The notes: generated by a model not told the origin, from the sequence alone. A stretch of 64,000 bases of DNA from Stieleria sedimenti (GCF_025060895.1 NZ_JANZKV010000059.1:1-64000); one strand, 5' to 3'. Counted from the stretch's first letter, positions 36,170 to 46,490 are shown. Numbers and translations: made by a program.

Positions 36170-37465
36170 ATGGCGTCATTGGAACGCAACGCGATCACCC
36201 GTCGGAAACTACTGGCCTTGCTCGCAGCGACGACAGCGGGCCAGAGCATCACGGGCGCAGAACCGGCGAGCCCGAAGCACATTCTGTTGAGATCGTCGTG
36301 GCAGACCGTCAATATCGGCGACATCGCCCATACACCCGGCGTGTTGCGGATTTTGGAAACGCATCTTCCCGAGGTCAAGATTACGTTATGGCCGAGCAAC
36401 GTGGACAATGGCGTCGAAGAATTATTGTTGGCGCGATTCCCTGAACTGCGGATCGTCAAGGGAGCGGATCAGCTCAAGGCCGCGTTTGCTGAGTGCGATT
36501 TTCTGTTGCACGGATCGGGGGCGTCCCTCGTCGCGCAGCGCGATGTCGTTCGTTGGGCCGAGGAAACGGGCAAGCCGTACGGCATCTACGGGATCACCTT
36601 GCCGCCGAAGAAATCCAGTGCGACCCAAGCGACTTCGGCTGCGGCGATGGCCGAAACGATTCGTGTGCTCAGCGACGCGGCGTTTGTGTTTTTCCGTGAT
36701 TCACACTCACTGGCACTCGCCAAAGACAAGGGGTGCACGGCACCGATCATGCAGTTCGGCCCCGACGGCGCGTTCGCCTGTGATTTGCGTGATGACGAAA
36801 AAGCAGATGCGTTTCTGGCCGAGAACGGATTGGAGACCGGCAAATTCCTGTGCTGCATTCCCAGGCTGCGTTACACACCCTACTGGTTGATCAAAGACCG
36901 TCCGTTTGACCCGGTCAAACACGCTCGCAATGAAGAGATGAAGGAGCACGACCACGCACAGTTGCGGGCGGCGATCATCGAGATCGCGAGGACGACCAAC
37001 TTGAAAGTGTTGCTTTGTCCCGAAGACCAAACGCAGATGCAGGTGGGCAAGGAGGTGATCCTGCATCGCCTGCCGGCCGACGTCCGCGAGCGTGTGGTCT
37101 GGCGTCCGAATTACTGGTTAACGGGCGAGGCGATCAGCGTCTATGTCCGCAGTGCGGGGCTGTTCGGCAACGAGATGCATTCGCCGATCATGTGCATCGG
37201 CCACGGAATTCCTGCGATCGTCTGCCGCTGGGCCGAACAGACGTCCAAAGGATACATGTGGGAAGACATCGGGCTGGGTGAATGGCTGTTCAACCTGGAC
37301 GACCCCGCCGACGTTCCCGACATCGTCCCGGCCATCCTCGAGCTGGCCCGCAACCCGGAATCGGCGCGACAGAAAGCACAAGCGGCGCAACAGCGAGTCG
37401 AACGTTATCAAGCCGAGACGATGGCGATACTGCGTGACGAGTTGGCATCAATCGCGAAGGAATAG
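36170..37465 (+). CDS. Polysaccharide pyruvyl transferase-like protein with Tat signal
   Basis: A 431-residue protein with a twin-arginine signal ([16 protein letters not shown]) and a polysaccharide pyruvyl transferase fold. Family features are the N-terminal INIGD-like [16 protein letters not shown], the [13 protein letters not shown] region near 105, [16 protein letters not shown] near 180, and the C-terminal [18 protein letters not shown] near 335. CsaB/WcaK enzymes use phosphoenolpyruvate in the cytoplasm, so an export signal is unexpected. This group may have a different, periplasmic role. It lies alone between the transport locus and the secretin region. Confidence 0.82.
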   Translation: MASLERNAITRRKLLALLAATTAGQSITGAEPASPKHILLRSSWQTVNIGDIAHTPGVLRILETHLPEVKITLWPSNVDNGVEELLLARFPELRIVKGADQLKAAFAECDFLLHGSGASLVAQRDVVRWAEETGKPYGIYGITLPPKKSSATQATSAAAMAETIRVLSDAAFVFFRDSHSLALAKDKGCTAPIMQFGPDGAFACDLRDDEKADAFLAENGLETGKFLCCIPRLRYTPYWLIKDRPFDPVKHARNEEMKEHDHAQLRAAIIEIARTTNLKVLLCPEDQTQMQVGKEVILHRLPADVRERVVWRPNYWLTGEAISVYVRSAGLFGNEMHSPIMCIGHGIPAIVCRWAEQTSKGYMWEDIGLGEWLFNLDDPADVPDIVPAILELARNPESARQKAQAAQQRVERYQAETMAILRDELASIAKE

Positions 37466-37759
37466 GAAACCGCCACTGTCGGCGGCCTGCTCAACAGGCG
37501 GCGGATCAATGACCGTTGAGATTGACCGCTGATGTTTTTTGGTGGTTTGGTTACCCATCTGCGGGATGTGCGGATTAAAATGCCTCCTGAAAAGGGATCC
37601 TGCGTCTCGTCTTTGGCGAACGCTGGCATTCAATGCGGAAAGAGATCTTCGCGGCGGCTAGCCTGTCGGTTGCGAACGCCTTAACGAAGATTGCAAAACG
37701 ATTTCGAACAAAGCCTTTGTCTTGCATTCGATTCTACATCAAGTTTTTTGGGGAGATCC

Positions 37760-38206
37760 ATGACAAGTCGATTGACTTTCTCGCTTGCCATACTTTTGCT
37801 CGCAGCGTCTTCCGCTGCCGCAGTCAAACCGATTGATCCCGGGATCATCGTCCTTGGAGTTCGTGGAATCGTCTATCCACTCGCTGACGGCAGCAGCGCT
37901 GTACAGGTCACAGAAGTGTTTCCTGATTCTCCGGCTCAGCGGCTATTCAATGTACAGACGCCGCCGATCACGAAACCGTATGACTTTCATGAATTGGCAG
38001 TGGGCGATGTCATTTTCAAGGTGCAACCCACCGGCGCCACTCCTCCAGCACCAACCGTAGTGAAAAACGTGCAGGACCTCAAACTGTTCCTCCACCAACA
38101 TCATGGCAAGATTGTGTCTCTGTTCTTCCAGGTTCCGGTGACCCCGGCAGACCCCTCGGGCGTCAAAGAACTGCAGGTGAAGTTACGGAAGCTTCCAGTT
38201 GAATAG
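37760..38206 (+). CDS. Small exported PDZ-like protein
   Basis: A 148-residue protein with a clean signal peptide (residues about 5-22, ending SSAAA). The mature part reads like a small PDZ-like domain: ILGVRGIVYP, VQVTEVFPDSPAQRLF, a turn with GDVIFKVQP, and FLHQHHGKIVSLFFQVP. Such domains bind peptide C-termini. GGGGAGATCC supplies the ribosome-binding site before ATG 37760. It starts a plus-strand run of three genes that converges on the secretin gene. Confidence 0.75.
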   Translation: MTSRLTFSLAILLLAASSAAAVKPIDPGIIVLGVRGIVYPLADGSSAVQVTEVFPDSPAQRLFNVQTPPITKPYDFHELAVGDVIFKVQPTGATPPAPTVVKNVQDLKLFLHQHHGKIVSLFFQVPVTPADPSGVKELQVKLRKLPVE

Positions 38207-38226
38207 CCACCAAATTTAAAGGATCC

Positions 38227-38982
38227 ATGATGAAACGCACCTTGAAGACAATGCTGGTTCTGTTCGCCTTGATGACGCCGTTTTCCACAGCTTTTGCAAA
38301 CCCACCCGATGGCCTCGATGTTGCAACGGATGCGTCCGCTCTAGTACCACCGTCGACGGGTTTGGGTCTTCCGCCGGTTGAGCCGCTGCCTATTCAGGCT
38401 ATTCCGGTTCCTGAAACGATGGCCCCCAGCGAACCATCGCAGAATTTTGTCCATCCCGATCCGAAGGTGATTCCAGAATCGTTTCGTGCTGCAGTTCCCC
38501 TCGTGAACGAGGCGGCGAATTCGGTCGGCTGGCCTGTTCATTCACCCATGGGAACCGCCATCTTGCACTTGAGTGTTCCTAGCGGCAGTTACGTGACGAT
38601 CAACGACAACCCAACTCGAAATCGTAACTGGAGCAGCCATCGGCACTATGTATTGTCGGGAATTCCTTATCAAGGAAGCCGGGAGGTGCGAGTGAAGGTG
38701 GGGCTTAGGAAAGACCGCTGCCCTTGCAAATTCAACAACGCCGCTGCCTGTCAGGATTGTGGCACGGACTATGTGACCTGTTGCAAAACCGTACGTCTGA
38801 GTGCCGGCGAAGAAGAATACCTGACATTTGATTTTAAGTCCGATTCGGCGGACAATGATCATCGAGCCAAATTATCTTTCGAAATCATCGACGAGACAAG
38901 CTTCCGAATGCACGTGCCGGGAACTGCGGGACAACCTCTCGGACAAGCGGTGGGGGCTCCATCTCTCGGTCATGCACTCTAG
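38227..38982 (+). CDS. Exported protein with TIGR03000-like planctomycete domain
   Basis: A 251-residue protein with a signal peptide (about 8-25) and a long Pro-rich linker. Residues about 110-160 (ILHLSVPSGSYVTINDNPTR, HYVLSGIPYQGSREVRVKV) follow the pattern of the short beta-rich TIGR03000 domain known almost only from planctomycetes. A cysteine cluster follows (CPCKFNNAAACQDCG, CC). The linker and domain suggest an extracytoplasmic structural or binding role. It lies 20 bp after the PDZ-like gene, probably co-transcribed. Confidence 0.75.
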   Translation: MMKRTLKTMLVLFALMTPFSTAFANPPDGLDVATDASALVPPSTGLGLPPVEPLPIQAIPVPETMAPSEPSQNFVHPDPKVIPESFRAAVPLVNEAANSVGWPVHSPMGTAILHLSVPSGSYVTINDNPTRNRNWSSHRHYVLSGIPYQGSREVRVKVGLRKDRCPCKFNNAAACQDCGTDYVTCCKTVRLSAGEEEYLTFDFKSDSADNDHRAKLSFEIIDETSFRMHVPGTAGQPLGQAVGAPSLGHAL

Positions 38983-39028
38983 GTACCGAACGACTTTTTC
39001 CCGACTGTACTCTTGAGGTCGCAAACTG

Positions 39029-39760
39029 ATGGCAAAGAAGAAGACCAAGAAAAAGACCACATTAAAACCAGAAAACACGGAGGATGAGTCTGCATCGAGA
39101 ATTGCATCGGAACACCTCGCCGACGATGCGGAAGAACGTCAATCTACAAATGCACCGAACGGGGCAACTGAAATGGATGACAGTCTAAATGATTCCGACA
39201 TCGAAGAACTCGTCCTGCAAATGGTCATGGAAGGTGCCAAGCCCTATGCCGTCGTTCTAGCCGCTGTGCAAGTTCGCTTTTCGCAATCCCTTGCCCGGGC
39301 GAATGAAATATTCGGGCGACTTTTCGTTGAGTGGATCAGCAACTCGACTTCCGAATTCCAGGTGTTTTCGTCGGGCGGTCAGGTGCTTGTCGGAATTCGG
39401 GAGCCCAAAAGCTTCACTGCCGACACGCATCCGCTGATCGATCATCCATCGGTTGCCGAATCCGCCAGCTTTGCGACACCCCAAGTCGCGATGGCCGCAG
39501 CTCCGGTGACGGTTCCTCGCGCTGCGATCGCTGTCGCCGGTTGCGAACCGAATGAATCTGCGAGTCTCATCTTTCAGCGGATCGTCAATAACGCGATGGG
39601 CTTCATGCGGCCCTTGCCCATTTCGCGTGCACGCCAGTTAGTGGAATCCGATATCTGCTTCCGTCAGAAAGGGCGTTCGTTCTATAGTGTATTGCGAGAA
39701 CTGCTCTTGATAGAAACTTACCAGCGTGTCAAACACAATGGGGTCACCTGCCTGATCTAG
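39029..39760 (+). CDS. Cytoplasmic protein of unknown function with Lys-rich N-terminus
   Basis: A 243-residue protein without signal peptide. The N-terminus is a Lys/Thr repeat (AKKKTKKKTTLKPE) followed by an acidic linker. Residues about 50-105 are helical (DIEELVLQMVMEGAKPYAVV), and residues about 180-243 resemble a small winged-helix-like region (IFQRIVNNAMGFMRPLPISR, SFYSVLRELLLIETYQRV). No family was recognised. It ends 35 bp from the convergent secretin gene. Lys-rich starts also occur on the MBL protein at 46683. Confidence 0.65.
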   Translation: MAKKKTKKKTTLKPENTEDESASRIASEHLADDAEERQSTNAPNGATEMDDSLNDSDIEELVLQMVMEGAKPYAVVLAAVQVRFSQSLARANEIFGRLFVEWISNSTSEFQVFSSGGQVLVGIREPKSFTADTHPLIDHPSVAESASFATPQVAMAAAPVTVPRAAIAVAGCEPNESASLIFQRIVNNAMGFMRPLPISRARQLVESDICFRQKGRSFYSVLRELLLIETYQRVKHNGVTCLI

Positions 39761-39795
39761 GCACTCTGCCTCCGCGACGCAGGGCTGGCCGCCGC

Positions 39796-42700
39796 TCAAG
39801 GTTGGTAGCTTTCCATCATGCTCCCCAAGTCGATGCTTTCATAGGCGTCATTCGAGATAACCGGCGTTGACGAGGCGTCTTCCAGATTCATTGGAACGCG
39901 GCGACGATGATCGAATGGCGGATCCTGGAATTCGCTCGGACGCCGCTCTCGTTTCAGGAATCCGTTGCCTCGGGGATCGTCCTGTGGCGTGACGCCGGGG
40001 TAGACGTATCCGCCGGGGTGGTACGGCGACGGTTGTGCTTGGCGGTGATACAAGTCAGGGCGGTCGTACTCCTTGCCGCGGCGTTTTAGCCCCAGCACTT
40101 CATCGACCGTACGAGTGGTTTCATCAAAGACGGAATCGGTCACGAGTTGCTTTCGTCCACGTACGACGTGTTCGCGATCACGCACCGAGAGGTGGTTGAG
40201 ATCAACGACGCTGGGTGCCCAACGCAGCCCCATGACATCGAATACGGTCGGGTAGACCACCGATTGGGCCAGGATGATATTCTCCTGGATCGACGACTCC
40301 GCGCTTGGTGCCGGTCGGAACAACGCACCGACACCGGGGATGTCTTGCAACAGGGGGACGCCTTGCGAGGTGCGAGCTGCTTTTAATGCCACCTGATAGC
40401 GGCTCACGCGACGAAGTTCGAAACTGGTCGTTTGTACTTGTGTGTTGATATAGTGTCGTTTGACACGGCCGAGATGTTTTTCGTCGGCGCGAACCGGCTC
40501 TCGAACGTTCGTGGTGTACATGTAATTGAAATCGTACACGATAGAAATCCCGTCCGGCTGGATGACTGGACGGATTTCATACCCCGTTCCCGTTTCAATT
40601 TTGTAGATCGACGGGTCGGGGACGAGCGATTGAAGTGCGGAACCGGATTGCTGGTCGGGAAGCGGTGCAAACCCCATTTGTTCTTGTTCGCCGCTCGATG
40701 GCAATCCAGGGTAGACATTTTGCATCATGCCGTTGGACGGCGCTCCGCCCATCAATTGGAACGCTGACAAGAAGGTAGGATCTTGCAGCAGCGCCCCGTA
40801 GTCCTGTGCGAGTGCCTTGGCGCCGTCGAGCGCTTCGACGATCGCGATTTTTCGTTTCGGCAGATCAAATTCCATCGTCGCCTGGGGGCTGACTTTCGCG
40901 AACGCCCGATTGTTTGTCAGAATTGAAGTGCGTTCGACCTGAGCGAAGGTGACGTCCATGTGGCGTGAAGCGCTTCGTACCCGAACAAACGCCGGATCGT
41001 AAAATTGAACTTGGAAATCGTCTTCCAACGCCACCGAGAGCCGTTTGAGATAGCCGTCAAGAGCGGCGACCCGTGAACGTGTGCCCTCGAGCAGGTCGAC
41101 CAGTTTCTCCTCCTGTTCCTGAATCAAGAAGTCGAGCAGCTTCTTCTGTTCAAGGCTGCTGCGAGTCTGACGCAGGAATTCTTTGGCATTGGAATACTGC
41201 AATTCGACTTGGGCCAGTCCCCGTGCCGTCTTGTGAACCGAATCAACCAGACCGAATAGCTCGCGGTGGTTGTCTGGATTTTGCAGCGAACGTTCCAGAC
41301 GCTTCAGTTCTTGGTAAGCATCTAAGGCAGTCCGGTAGTTGAATGCAAGTGGATTGACTGCCTGGATGTACTCACGGTATAGCCGGTTATAGGCGAGCCA
41401 AAACTCATCCGATTCTTCGGTGACTTTGACGATCAGATCTTCAAGTTGATCGGCTAGGAACTGATTTTCCTCCATCTCGATCAGCGATACGATCCCAGAG
41501 GCATCTCCGGCTTCGATGAGTTCAAAAACTCGGTCGGATTTTGAAATCAGATTTTTGAGCTTGATCAGGTTCTGCGTACGTGGAGAAGCGTGATCAGCAA
41601 GATGCGAGACTTTGGCGAGCAACGGCCTGGTCTGACGTGCCATCTCAACCGCTTTGGGATCACCGTCGACGAGGGTGTCATATTCCGTCGAACGAATAAA
41701 CGTCTCAACTTTCGATAGAAATTCTGCGGCCTGCTGTTTCCCTAACGCCAAAGACTGCTGAATCTGATCCTGCCATTGTTCCGCATCGATTTGCGCCGTC
41801 GCCAGATCATGCGACGCAGTCAATCGCTGTTCTTGGATCTCTCGCGATAACTGCAGAACGCGTGGACGCAGGCTGTTACGGGCTTCTTCCTCCTCTTGAA
41901 TCTCGTTGAGGACATTGTCTTCAATCATCGTCCTTTCAATCACTCTCTGCTTGAGTTCAAGCTCTGTGATCAGGCGTGACTTAAAAATCTGTGCCAAGCG
42001 AATGAACTCGCGTTGGACCGGGTTAAGTGTGTCACTATCCCCTGCGATGCCGAAACCATCGATACCGGCGACACAGCCCCCCTGGATCGATCCGAAGAAG
42101 TTCATCAAATGCGTGAAATGGTATCGTTGATTGTTGTTCAGCGCGATTCCTTCGTAAGCAATTTCCTCGCGATTGACGCGGTCGTGGTGTGGCATCCAGA
42201 ATCGGGTTTTGTGCGGAAACACTTCCGCAGATCGTCGCATGTTGAATTCGGCCTCGATCAGATCGCTTCGTACCATTTGCATGAAGTTTGCCAAAATCCT
42301 CTGGCGAACGTCATTTTTGGCCAAGGCAAGTACAAACAGCGCCTGGTGCAAGCTGATGGTGTCCATCGAATGCAAGCCGAGAATCTTGTTCTCGCTGTTA
42401 AGAAACTCAGAATCCATCTCGTAGAGTTCATCGATGAAATCGCGGCCGAAGAACTCGTACAGATAACGTCTGTCGCGGTCGATTTGGTAATGGCCGGTTC
42501 CGTGCATCGTTGCGATCAGCGTCGCTTCCTGTTGGATCGCTCGACGGAGCAGCATCAGCGATTGAGAGGTCAGTCCGCGTGAGATCTTCAATTGGGCATC
42601 GATTTTGCCTACCGGCGCCTCCATTCTCGCCCCGTTCTCGCCATTGACCTGGGCGGTGATCACGTCGACTTTCACCTGACCGACCGGGGCGTCAATCTGG

Positions 42701-44874
42701 TTGATCATGGTGCGAATGACATTGATGCCTTTGCGTGGGCCGCGCAGCTGGATCAGACCTTCGCCGATCACACTGATCGACACCTGTGCGACGGGGTCGA
42801 CGGAATCCAGTTTCGCGGCGCCGTAGGTGTCGGGATCTTCGTGAGCCGCAGCCACCTCCAACCGGAATTGGTCCGCTCTGGCAATCTCTTCTTGTTCAGA
42901 GAGGTCCAAGGCCTCTTCGTTGGAATCAAAAGCGGTATTCCTCCTGCCATCCAAAGCTTCGGTCAAGTCTTCCAATCGGTCGTTCTCGCTGTCCAGCAGG
43001 TTCCAGCGTGCGGTCAACCGCTCGTTGGAGCGAATCAGGTCATTGATTTGTGCTTGAATTGTGCCCGGCTTGGCATTTGGATCGATCGTAGCGCTGGTTA
43101 CAGGCAATGCGGTCGCCGTCGGTGATTCGATCAGTGCCGATGCAATGCGAAAGGGGGAAGGTCTTGTTTCGGAATAGACAACTTCACCTTCAGGTTCCGG
43201 GGCAGGCGTGGTCCCGCCGTCGGCTCCGCTTCCGCCGCCGCCGGTCGGAGACACGTTGAGTTGTTCTTTCAGCGTGGCGATGCGTTGATTATTGATCTGG
43301 ATCGTGCGATAGATCTGTTGTTTTTCAGCTTCGATGGCCGCCTGGTCCCGACGTCCAGCGGCGATTTCGTTTTCGATCCGACGTAGGTCTTCCGCATCCT
43401 TGACCGCTTTGCGTTCGGCGCTGCGTCGTTGCCGTGTGAGTTCGTCCGCATCTTTCCGCGCCTTGGCCGCGCGAATCTCGGCTTGCTCGACCGCGGCACG
43501 GTTGTGGGGTTCAACCGTTCGATTGATTAATTGTGCGACCCGATGTGCATCGCGAAAGTAGTAAAGTCGCACGACAGTTGTCTCGACCTTGTCGGCCGGG
43601 TTGATCCGTCGTTTGCGTTCGGCCGCTTCGAGGGTTGAAATGAATTCAGGGAACTCGACTCTCTCGCCCTGCGTTGCCTTGGCGTAAACATCAACAATCA
43701 GCTCTCGAGATTCTCCCGACGCACCGTTTGCACCGGCAGGATTTTGTACACCGTCAACAAGAACACCGTCACTGGAAAGATAAGGGACGGACAGCCTGTA
43801 AGATCCGAAGGGCAGGTTGGCAAACGTTAGAACAATAACCTTTGTCGTCCTGTTACCGAACGTTTCGTTGCTGATGTTGGCTTCCGCGATCGTGACTTTC
43901 GTCGCCCTGCCTTCATCGAGCAGTTGGTAGACCGTGAATGCTTCTTTGAGCAGCTTTCCGGGCGCAACCTCAAAATCTTGATCCCGGAGGAACAAGCGGA
44001 ATGCATTGGGGGCGTCCACAGGTCCGCCGACTTCCACGTGGTCCACGATCGGACCGACCGAATCTGCGGTGATCGAACACGAGTTTCCCTTGGCCTCGAT
44101 TTGACGCAACTGCCCGTCGCTGTCCTTGTAATCGATCACTGCGGCCAATGAGATCTCGATGTCGCCTTGGTTCGCGATGCTACTCAAGTCGAACACCATG
44201 GCTTTTGCTTTTAGCTGGGAAGCCAACAGAGAAACGGATGATCCCAGCGTCCGGCCGGTCTTCGTTTCGATTCGGATTGTCGCGGACTCGATCACCTGTT
44301 GTGACCAAGCCGGGGTGAAGGTGAATTCAACTTTATGATTGATGTGACTGCGATCGAGGCGATATTTCTTGTCTGACCCGCCTTCCGGCTGAGGGTCCAG
44401 TGGTGTGCCGTCGTTACTCAAGAACCTCAGTACGGCACCCTTGAGAAAGGTTTCCGCGGCGGTCTTCACAGCAGTGCCCACCTGGGAGTCGTTCCCGTTG
44501 GCGGCCGCATCGACTGGTGTGTCGTCGAGCGGCATTAACCGCGCCAAACGCACCGGATTGGGATCCGAGCTCTGGCCGCCGAACTGACTGACCTCGCCGT
44601 GTGCTACCCGCTGGATTTCCGACCCGCTGTTGAGCTGATTCTGCCAACGGTTGTTCGTCAGAGCGGCGTCAGCTCTGGGGCTGGCCAGCAACGGTTGATG
44701 GGTTGCCCGCCGCAAGTTGGGTGAACTTGAGGATTCCAAGACGGTTTCCGCATTTCCATCTCCCGCTGCGGCACGAATCGACAAGTCGCGCCAGTGCAAT
44801 GCCGACAGAACCATCGCCGCCGCAACGATCGCGGAAAGCAGGATTTGCAATGCATTGATGCGTTTGAATGTCAT
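39796..44874 (-). CDS. Giant secretin-like envelope protein (1692 aa)
   Basis: An exported protein with one N-terminal hydrophobic helix (about 5-30). Three parts recall secretins (outer-membrane pores): an N0-like segment at 430-455 (VVRLYYFRDAHRVAQLINRT), an N1-like segment at about 700-730 (IQLRGPRKGINVIRTMINQI), and a secretin-core segment at about 1418-1545, with YEIRPVIQPDGISIVYDF and VPLLQDIPGVGALFRP, ending in IILAQSVVYPT. Between them lie about 650 residues of mostly helical, coiled-coil-rich sequence and a Gly-rich linker near 540. A Pro/Arg-rich tail of 150 residues ends the protein. It is about 2.5 times a usual GspD/PilQ. The start is ATG 44874. Confidence 0.75.
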   Translation of the reverse strand: MTFKRINALQILLSAIVAAAMVLSALHWRDLSIRAAAGDGNAETVLESSSSPNLRRATHQPLLASPRADAALTNNRWQNQLNSGSEIQRVAHGEVSQFGGQSSDPNPVRLARLMPLDDTPVDAAANGNDSQVGTAVKTAAETFLKGAVLRFLSNDGTPLDPQPEGGSDKKYRLDRSHINHKVEFTFTPAWSQQVIESATIRIETKTGRTLGSSVSLLASQLKAKAMVFDLSSIANQGDIEISLAAVIDYKDSDGQLRQIEAKGNSCSITADSVGPIVDHVEVGGPVDAPNAFRLFLRDQDFEVAPGKLLKEAFTVYQLLDEGRATKVTIAEANISNETFGNRTTKVIVLTFANLPFGSYRLSVPYLSSDGVLVDGVQNPAGANGASGESRELIVDVYAKATQGERVEFPEFISTLEAAERKRRINPADKVETTVVRLYYFRDAHRVAQLINRTVEPHNRAAVEQAEIRAAKARKDADELTRQRRSAERKAVKDAEDLRRIENEIAAGRRDQAAIEAEKQQIYRTIQINNQRIATLKEQLNVSPTGGGGSGADGGTTPAPEPEGEVVYSETRPSPFRIASALIESPTATALPVTSATIDPNAKPGTIQAQINDLIRSNERLTARWNLLDSENDRLEDLTEALDGRRNTAFDSNEEALDLSEQEEIARADQFRLEVAAAHEDPDTYGAAKLDSVDPVAQVSISVIGEGLIQLRGPRKGINVIRTMINQIDAPVGQVKVDVITAQVNGENGARMEAPVGKIDAQLKISRGLTSQSLMLLRRAIQQEATLIATMHGTGHYQIDRDRRYLYEFFGRDFIDELYEMDSEFLNSENKILGLHSMDTISLHQALFVLALAKNDVRQRILANFMQMVRSDLIEAEFNMRRSAEVFPHKTRFWMPHHDRVNREEIAYEGIALNNNQRYHFTHLMNFFGSIQGGCVAGIDGFGIAGDSDTLNPVQREFIRLAQIFKSRLITELELKQRVIERTMIEDNVLNEIQEEEEARNSLRPRVLQLSREIQEQRLTASHDLATAQIDAEQWQDQIQQSLALGKQQAAEFLSKVETFIRSTEYDTLVDGDPKAVEMARQTRPLLAKVSHLADHASPRTQNLIKLKNLISKSDRVFELIEAGDASGIVSLIEMEENQFLADQLEDLIVKVTEESDEFWLAYNRLYREYIQAVNPLAFNYRTALDAYQELKRLERSLQNPDNHRELFGLVDSVHKTARGLAQVELQYSNAKEFLRQTRSSLEQKKLLDFLIQEQEEKLVDLLEGTRSRVAALDGYLKRLSVALEDDFQVQFYDPAFVRVRSASRHMDVTFAQVERTSILTNNRAFAKVSPQATMEFDLPKRKIAIVEALDGAKALAQDYGALLQDPTFLSAFQLMGGAPSNGMMQNVYPGLPSSGEQEQMGFAPLPDQQSGSALQSLVPDPSIYKIETGTGYEIRPVIQPDGISIVYDFNYMYTTNVREPVRADEKHLGRVKRHYINTQVQTTSFELRRVSRYQVALKAARTSQGVPLLQDIPGVGALFRPAPSAESSIQENIILAQSVVYPTVFDVMGLRWAPSVVDLNHLSVRDREHVVRGRKQLVTDSVFDETTRTVDEVLGLKRRGKEYDRPDLYHRQAQPSPYHPGGYVYPGVTPQDDPRGNGFLKRERRPSEFQDPPFDHRRRVPMNLEDASSTPVISNDAYESIDLGSMMESYQP

Positions 44875-44952
44875 GATGAATCTGCTGACCAAAACGCGTT
44901 GTGGGGCTTAAGAGAGTTTTGAGTAACCGAGTGATACTGTGTTCACAGCAGA

Positions 44953-45759
44953 TCACCGATTGGTCCGAATGAAGTCGAGCGATGAACCTTCTTTTTGCCG
45001 GGCAGCGGCGCGGAGGCTGCTCTCGTATCCGGCTTGCGATGCCTCATCACCCATGCTGGACAATGGTGCGACTCCAGGGACCATCTTCAGCAGCGATGCA
45101 GCGCTGTCGACCACCAAACCTGCGGTCGAGTCGACGGCGTGTTTCACACCCGACAATGCGGATTGGGATTCCTGCGCGGCGTCGGCCACCGATTGAACGG
45201 TGGCCGAGTTCTTGATCGTAGATTTTGACTTGGTCGCGAGCGTCTGAACCCAATCACGGGTGCGTCGGCCGATGCCGTGTCCGGAATAATAGTGAACGCG
45301 TACCCTATTGGTGTTCCAGTTGCCGAACCGAATACTGACACGACGATCGGCATAGACATACGTGATGCACTTGCTGGAATAGGCGATGATCGGCGATCCC
45401 GCGGGAAGCGTGACATCAACATACATGCGTTCCCCGGTCGTCGGATGGTTCGCAATTACCGTCGTCGGGCCACCCAGGACGATCGGCCCTTGGTATTCAC
45501 GGTCGCCATCGTAGAAGTAGCGATGGATGTGCAGCGTCGGCGGGATGTCGACCACCAATTCACCCTCCTCGCCAGCAGGTTCAAATCGGACAGCCGGTAG
45601 GCCGCGTTCGTGAGCGCCAGGTTTCACAACGACTAACTGATTAAGACCGCTCGATTGTGGTTCCACGGCCGGAAGCTGTGGGCCGACCGTGCAAAGCAAC
45701 GCGGCGGCAGCCAACGCGATCCATCGGCTGTATCGCAATACTGAATAGTGATGCGTCAT
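44953..45759 (-). CDS. Exported protein of unknown function upstream of the secretin gene
   Basis: A 268-residue protein with a signal peptide (about 12-32). The first half has a beta-rich domain (GELVVDIPPTLHIHRYFYDG, RMYVDVTLPAGSPIIAY), and residues about 160-230 (KSKSTIKNSATVQSVADAA) look like an amphipathic helix. It has no recognised family. It ends 78 bp before the secretin gene, so they are probably one operon and it may be a secretin partner. Confidence 0.7.
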   Translation of the reverse strand: MTHHYSVLRYSRWIALAAAALLCTVGPQLPAVEPQSSGLNQLVVVKPGAHERGLPAVRFEPAGEEGELVVDIPPTLHIHRYFYDGDREYQGPIVLGGPTTVIANHPTTGERMYVDVTLPAGSPIIAYSSKCITYVYADRRVSIRFGNWNTNRVRVHYYSGHGIGRRTRDWVQTLATKSKSTIKNSATVQSVADAAQESQSALSGVKHAVDSTAGLVVDSAASLLKMVPGVAPLSSMGDEASQAGYESSLRAAARQKEGSSLDFIRTNR

Positions 45760-45761
45760 TG

Positions 45762-46490
45762 CTATTGATCCCGATGGCGTTCAACGATGAGCTGGAACAC
45801 TCGGATTTCATCGAATTGTTCTTTCAACAAAGGGTCGGTGCCTAGTCTTAGATCAATCCCCGGGTGATCCGGACCGAGCGTTTTGCTGACCTGTCTTGGC
45901 GCATACACCATCGTTCGTGAGTGCGCACGATTCGTCGGTCGCGCTCGCACGATTGGAACGCTCTTGACGGAATTGGTCGGAACCCATAGTTCATAGGTCG
46001 ACTCCCAGATCGCTGGCGACAGTGCGGATGATGCTCTGCCCGAACGACCGCCTTGAAGGGCACGTAACCGCAGCGTCACATTGGTGCCATCGAGCGCTCG
46101 TTCGGGTCCGCCACTGAACGTCAGCCGGCAGCTGGTCGCCAGCGATCCCGAATCCTGCAACTCCACGGCGATGTCCTCGACCCGGAGCCCATCGATTTCA
46201 AACCGGCGTTGATCCGGATGGTAGGCTCGTGCACGCGTCGCCTGATCACCTGCCACATTCCCGATGTCTGCGTCACTTCCGGCTTCGAGCGTTCGTGGCA
46301 CTCCGACGGTGTCCACCAGATCGATCGAGATGGATCGTCGTGTCTGATCTTCGACGTAGTTGTAGGGACGAATCGAACCTCGATTACAGGTTCTCGCTCG
46401 ACCCCAAAAAAGATGCTCCGCGCCGGCGGTGTTGTGCCAGATCGATGCCGAAAGCAATGCGGCAATCCAGCCAATTTGTTTCCGTCGCAT
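45762..46490 (-). CDS. Exported protein of unknown function, first gene before the secretin
   Basis: A 242-residue protein with a signal peptide (RRKQIGWIAALLSASIW). The mature part has a repeated beta-rich pattern (SISIDLVDTVGVPRTLE, RFEIDGLRVEDIAVELQDSG) and few cysteines. The stop lies 2 bp before the next start, so the two are coupled. The start is uncertain: ATG 46490 leads straight into the signal peptide, but ATG 46526 and 46559 are also in frame. No family recognised. Confidence 0.65.
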   Translation of the reverse strand: MRRKQIGWIAALLSASIWHNTAGAEHLFWGRARTCNRGSIRPYNYVEDQTRRSISIDLVDTVGVPRTLEAGSDADIGNVAGDQATRARAYHPDQRRFEIDGLRVEDIAVELQDSGSLATSCRLTFSGGPERALDGTNVTLRLRALQGGRSGRASSALSPAIWESTYELWVPTNSVKSVPIVRARPTNRAHSRTMVYAPRQVSKTLGPDHPGIDLRLGTDPLLKEQFDEIRVFQLIVERHRDQ

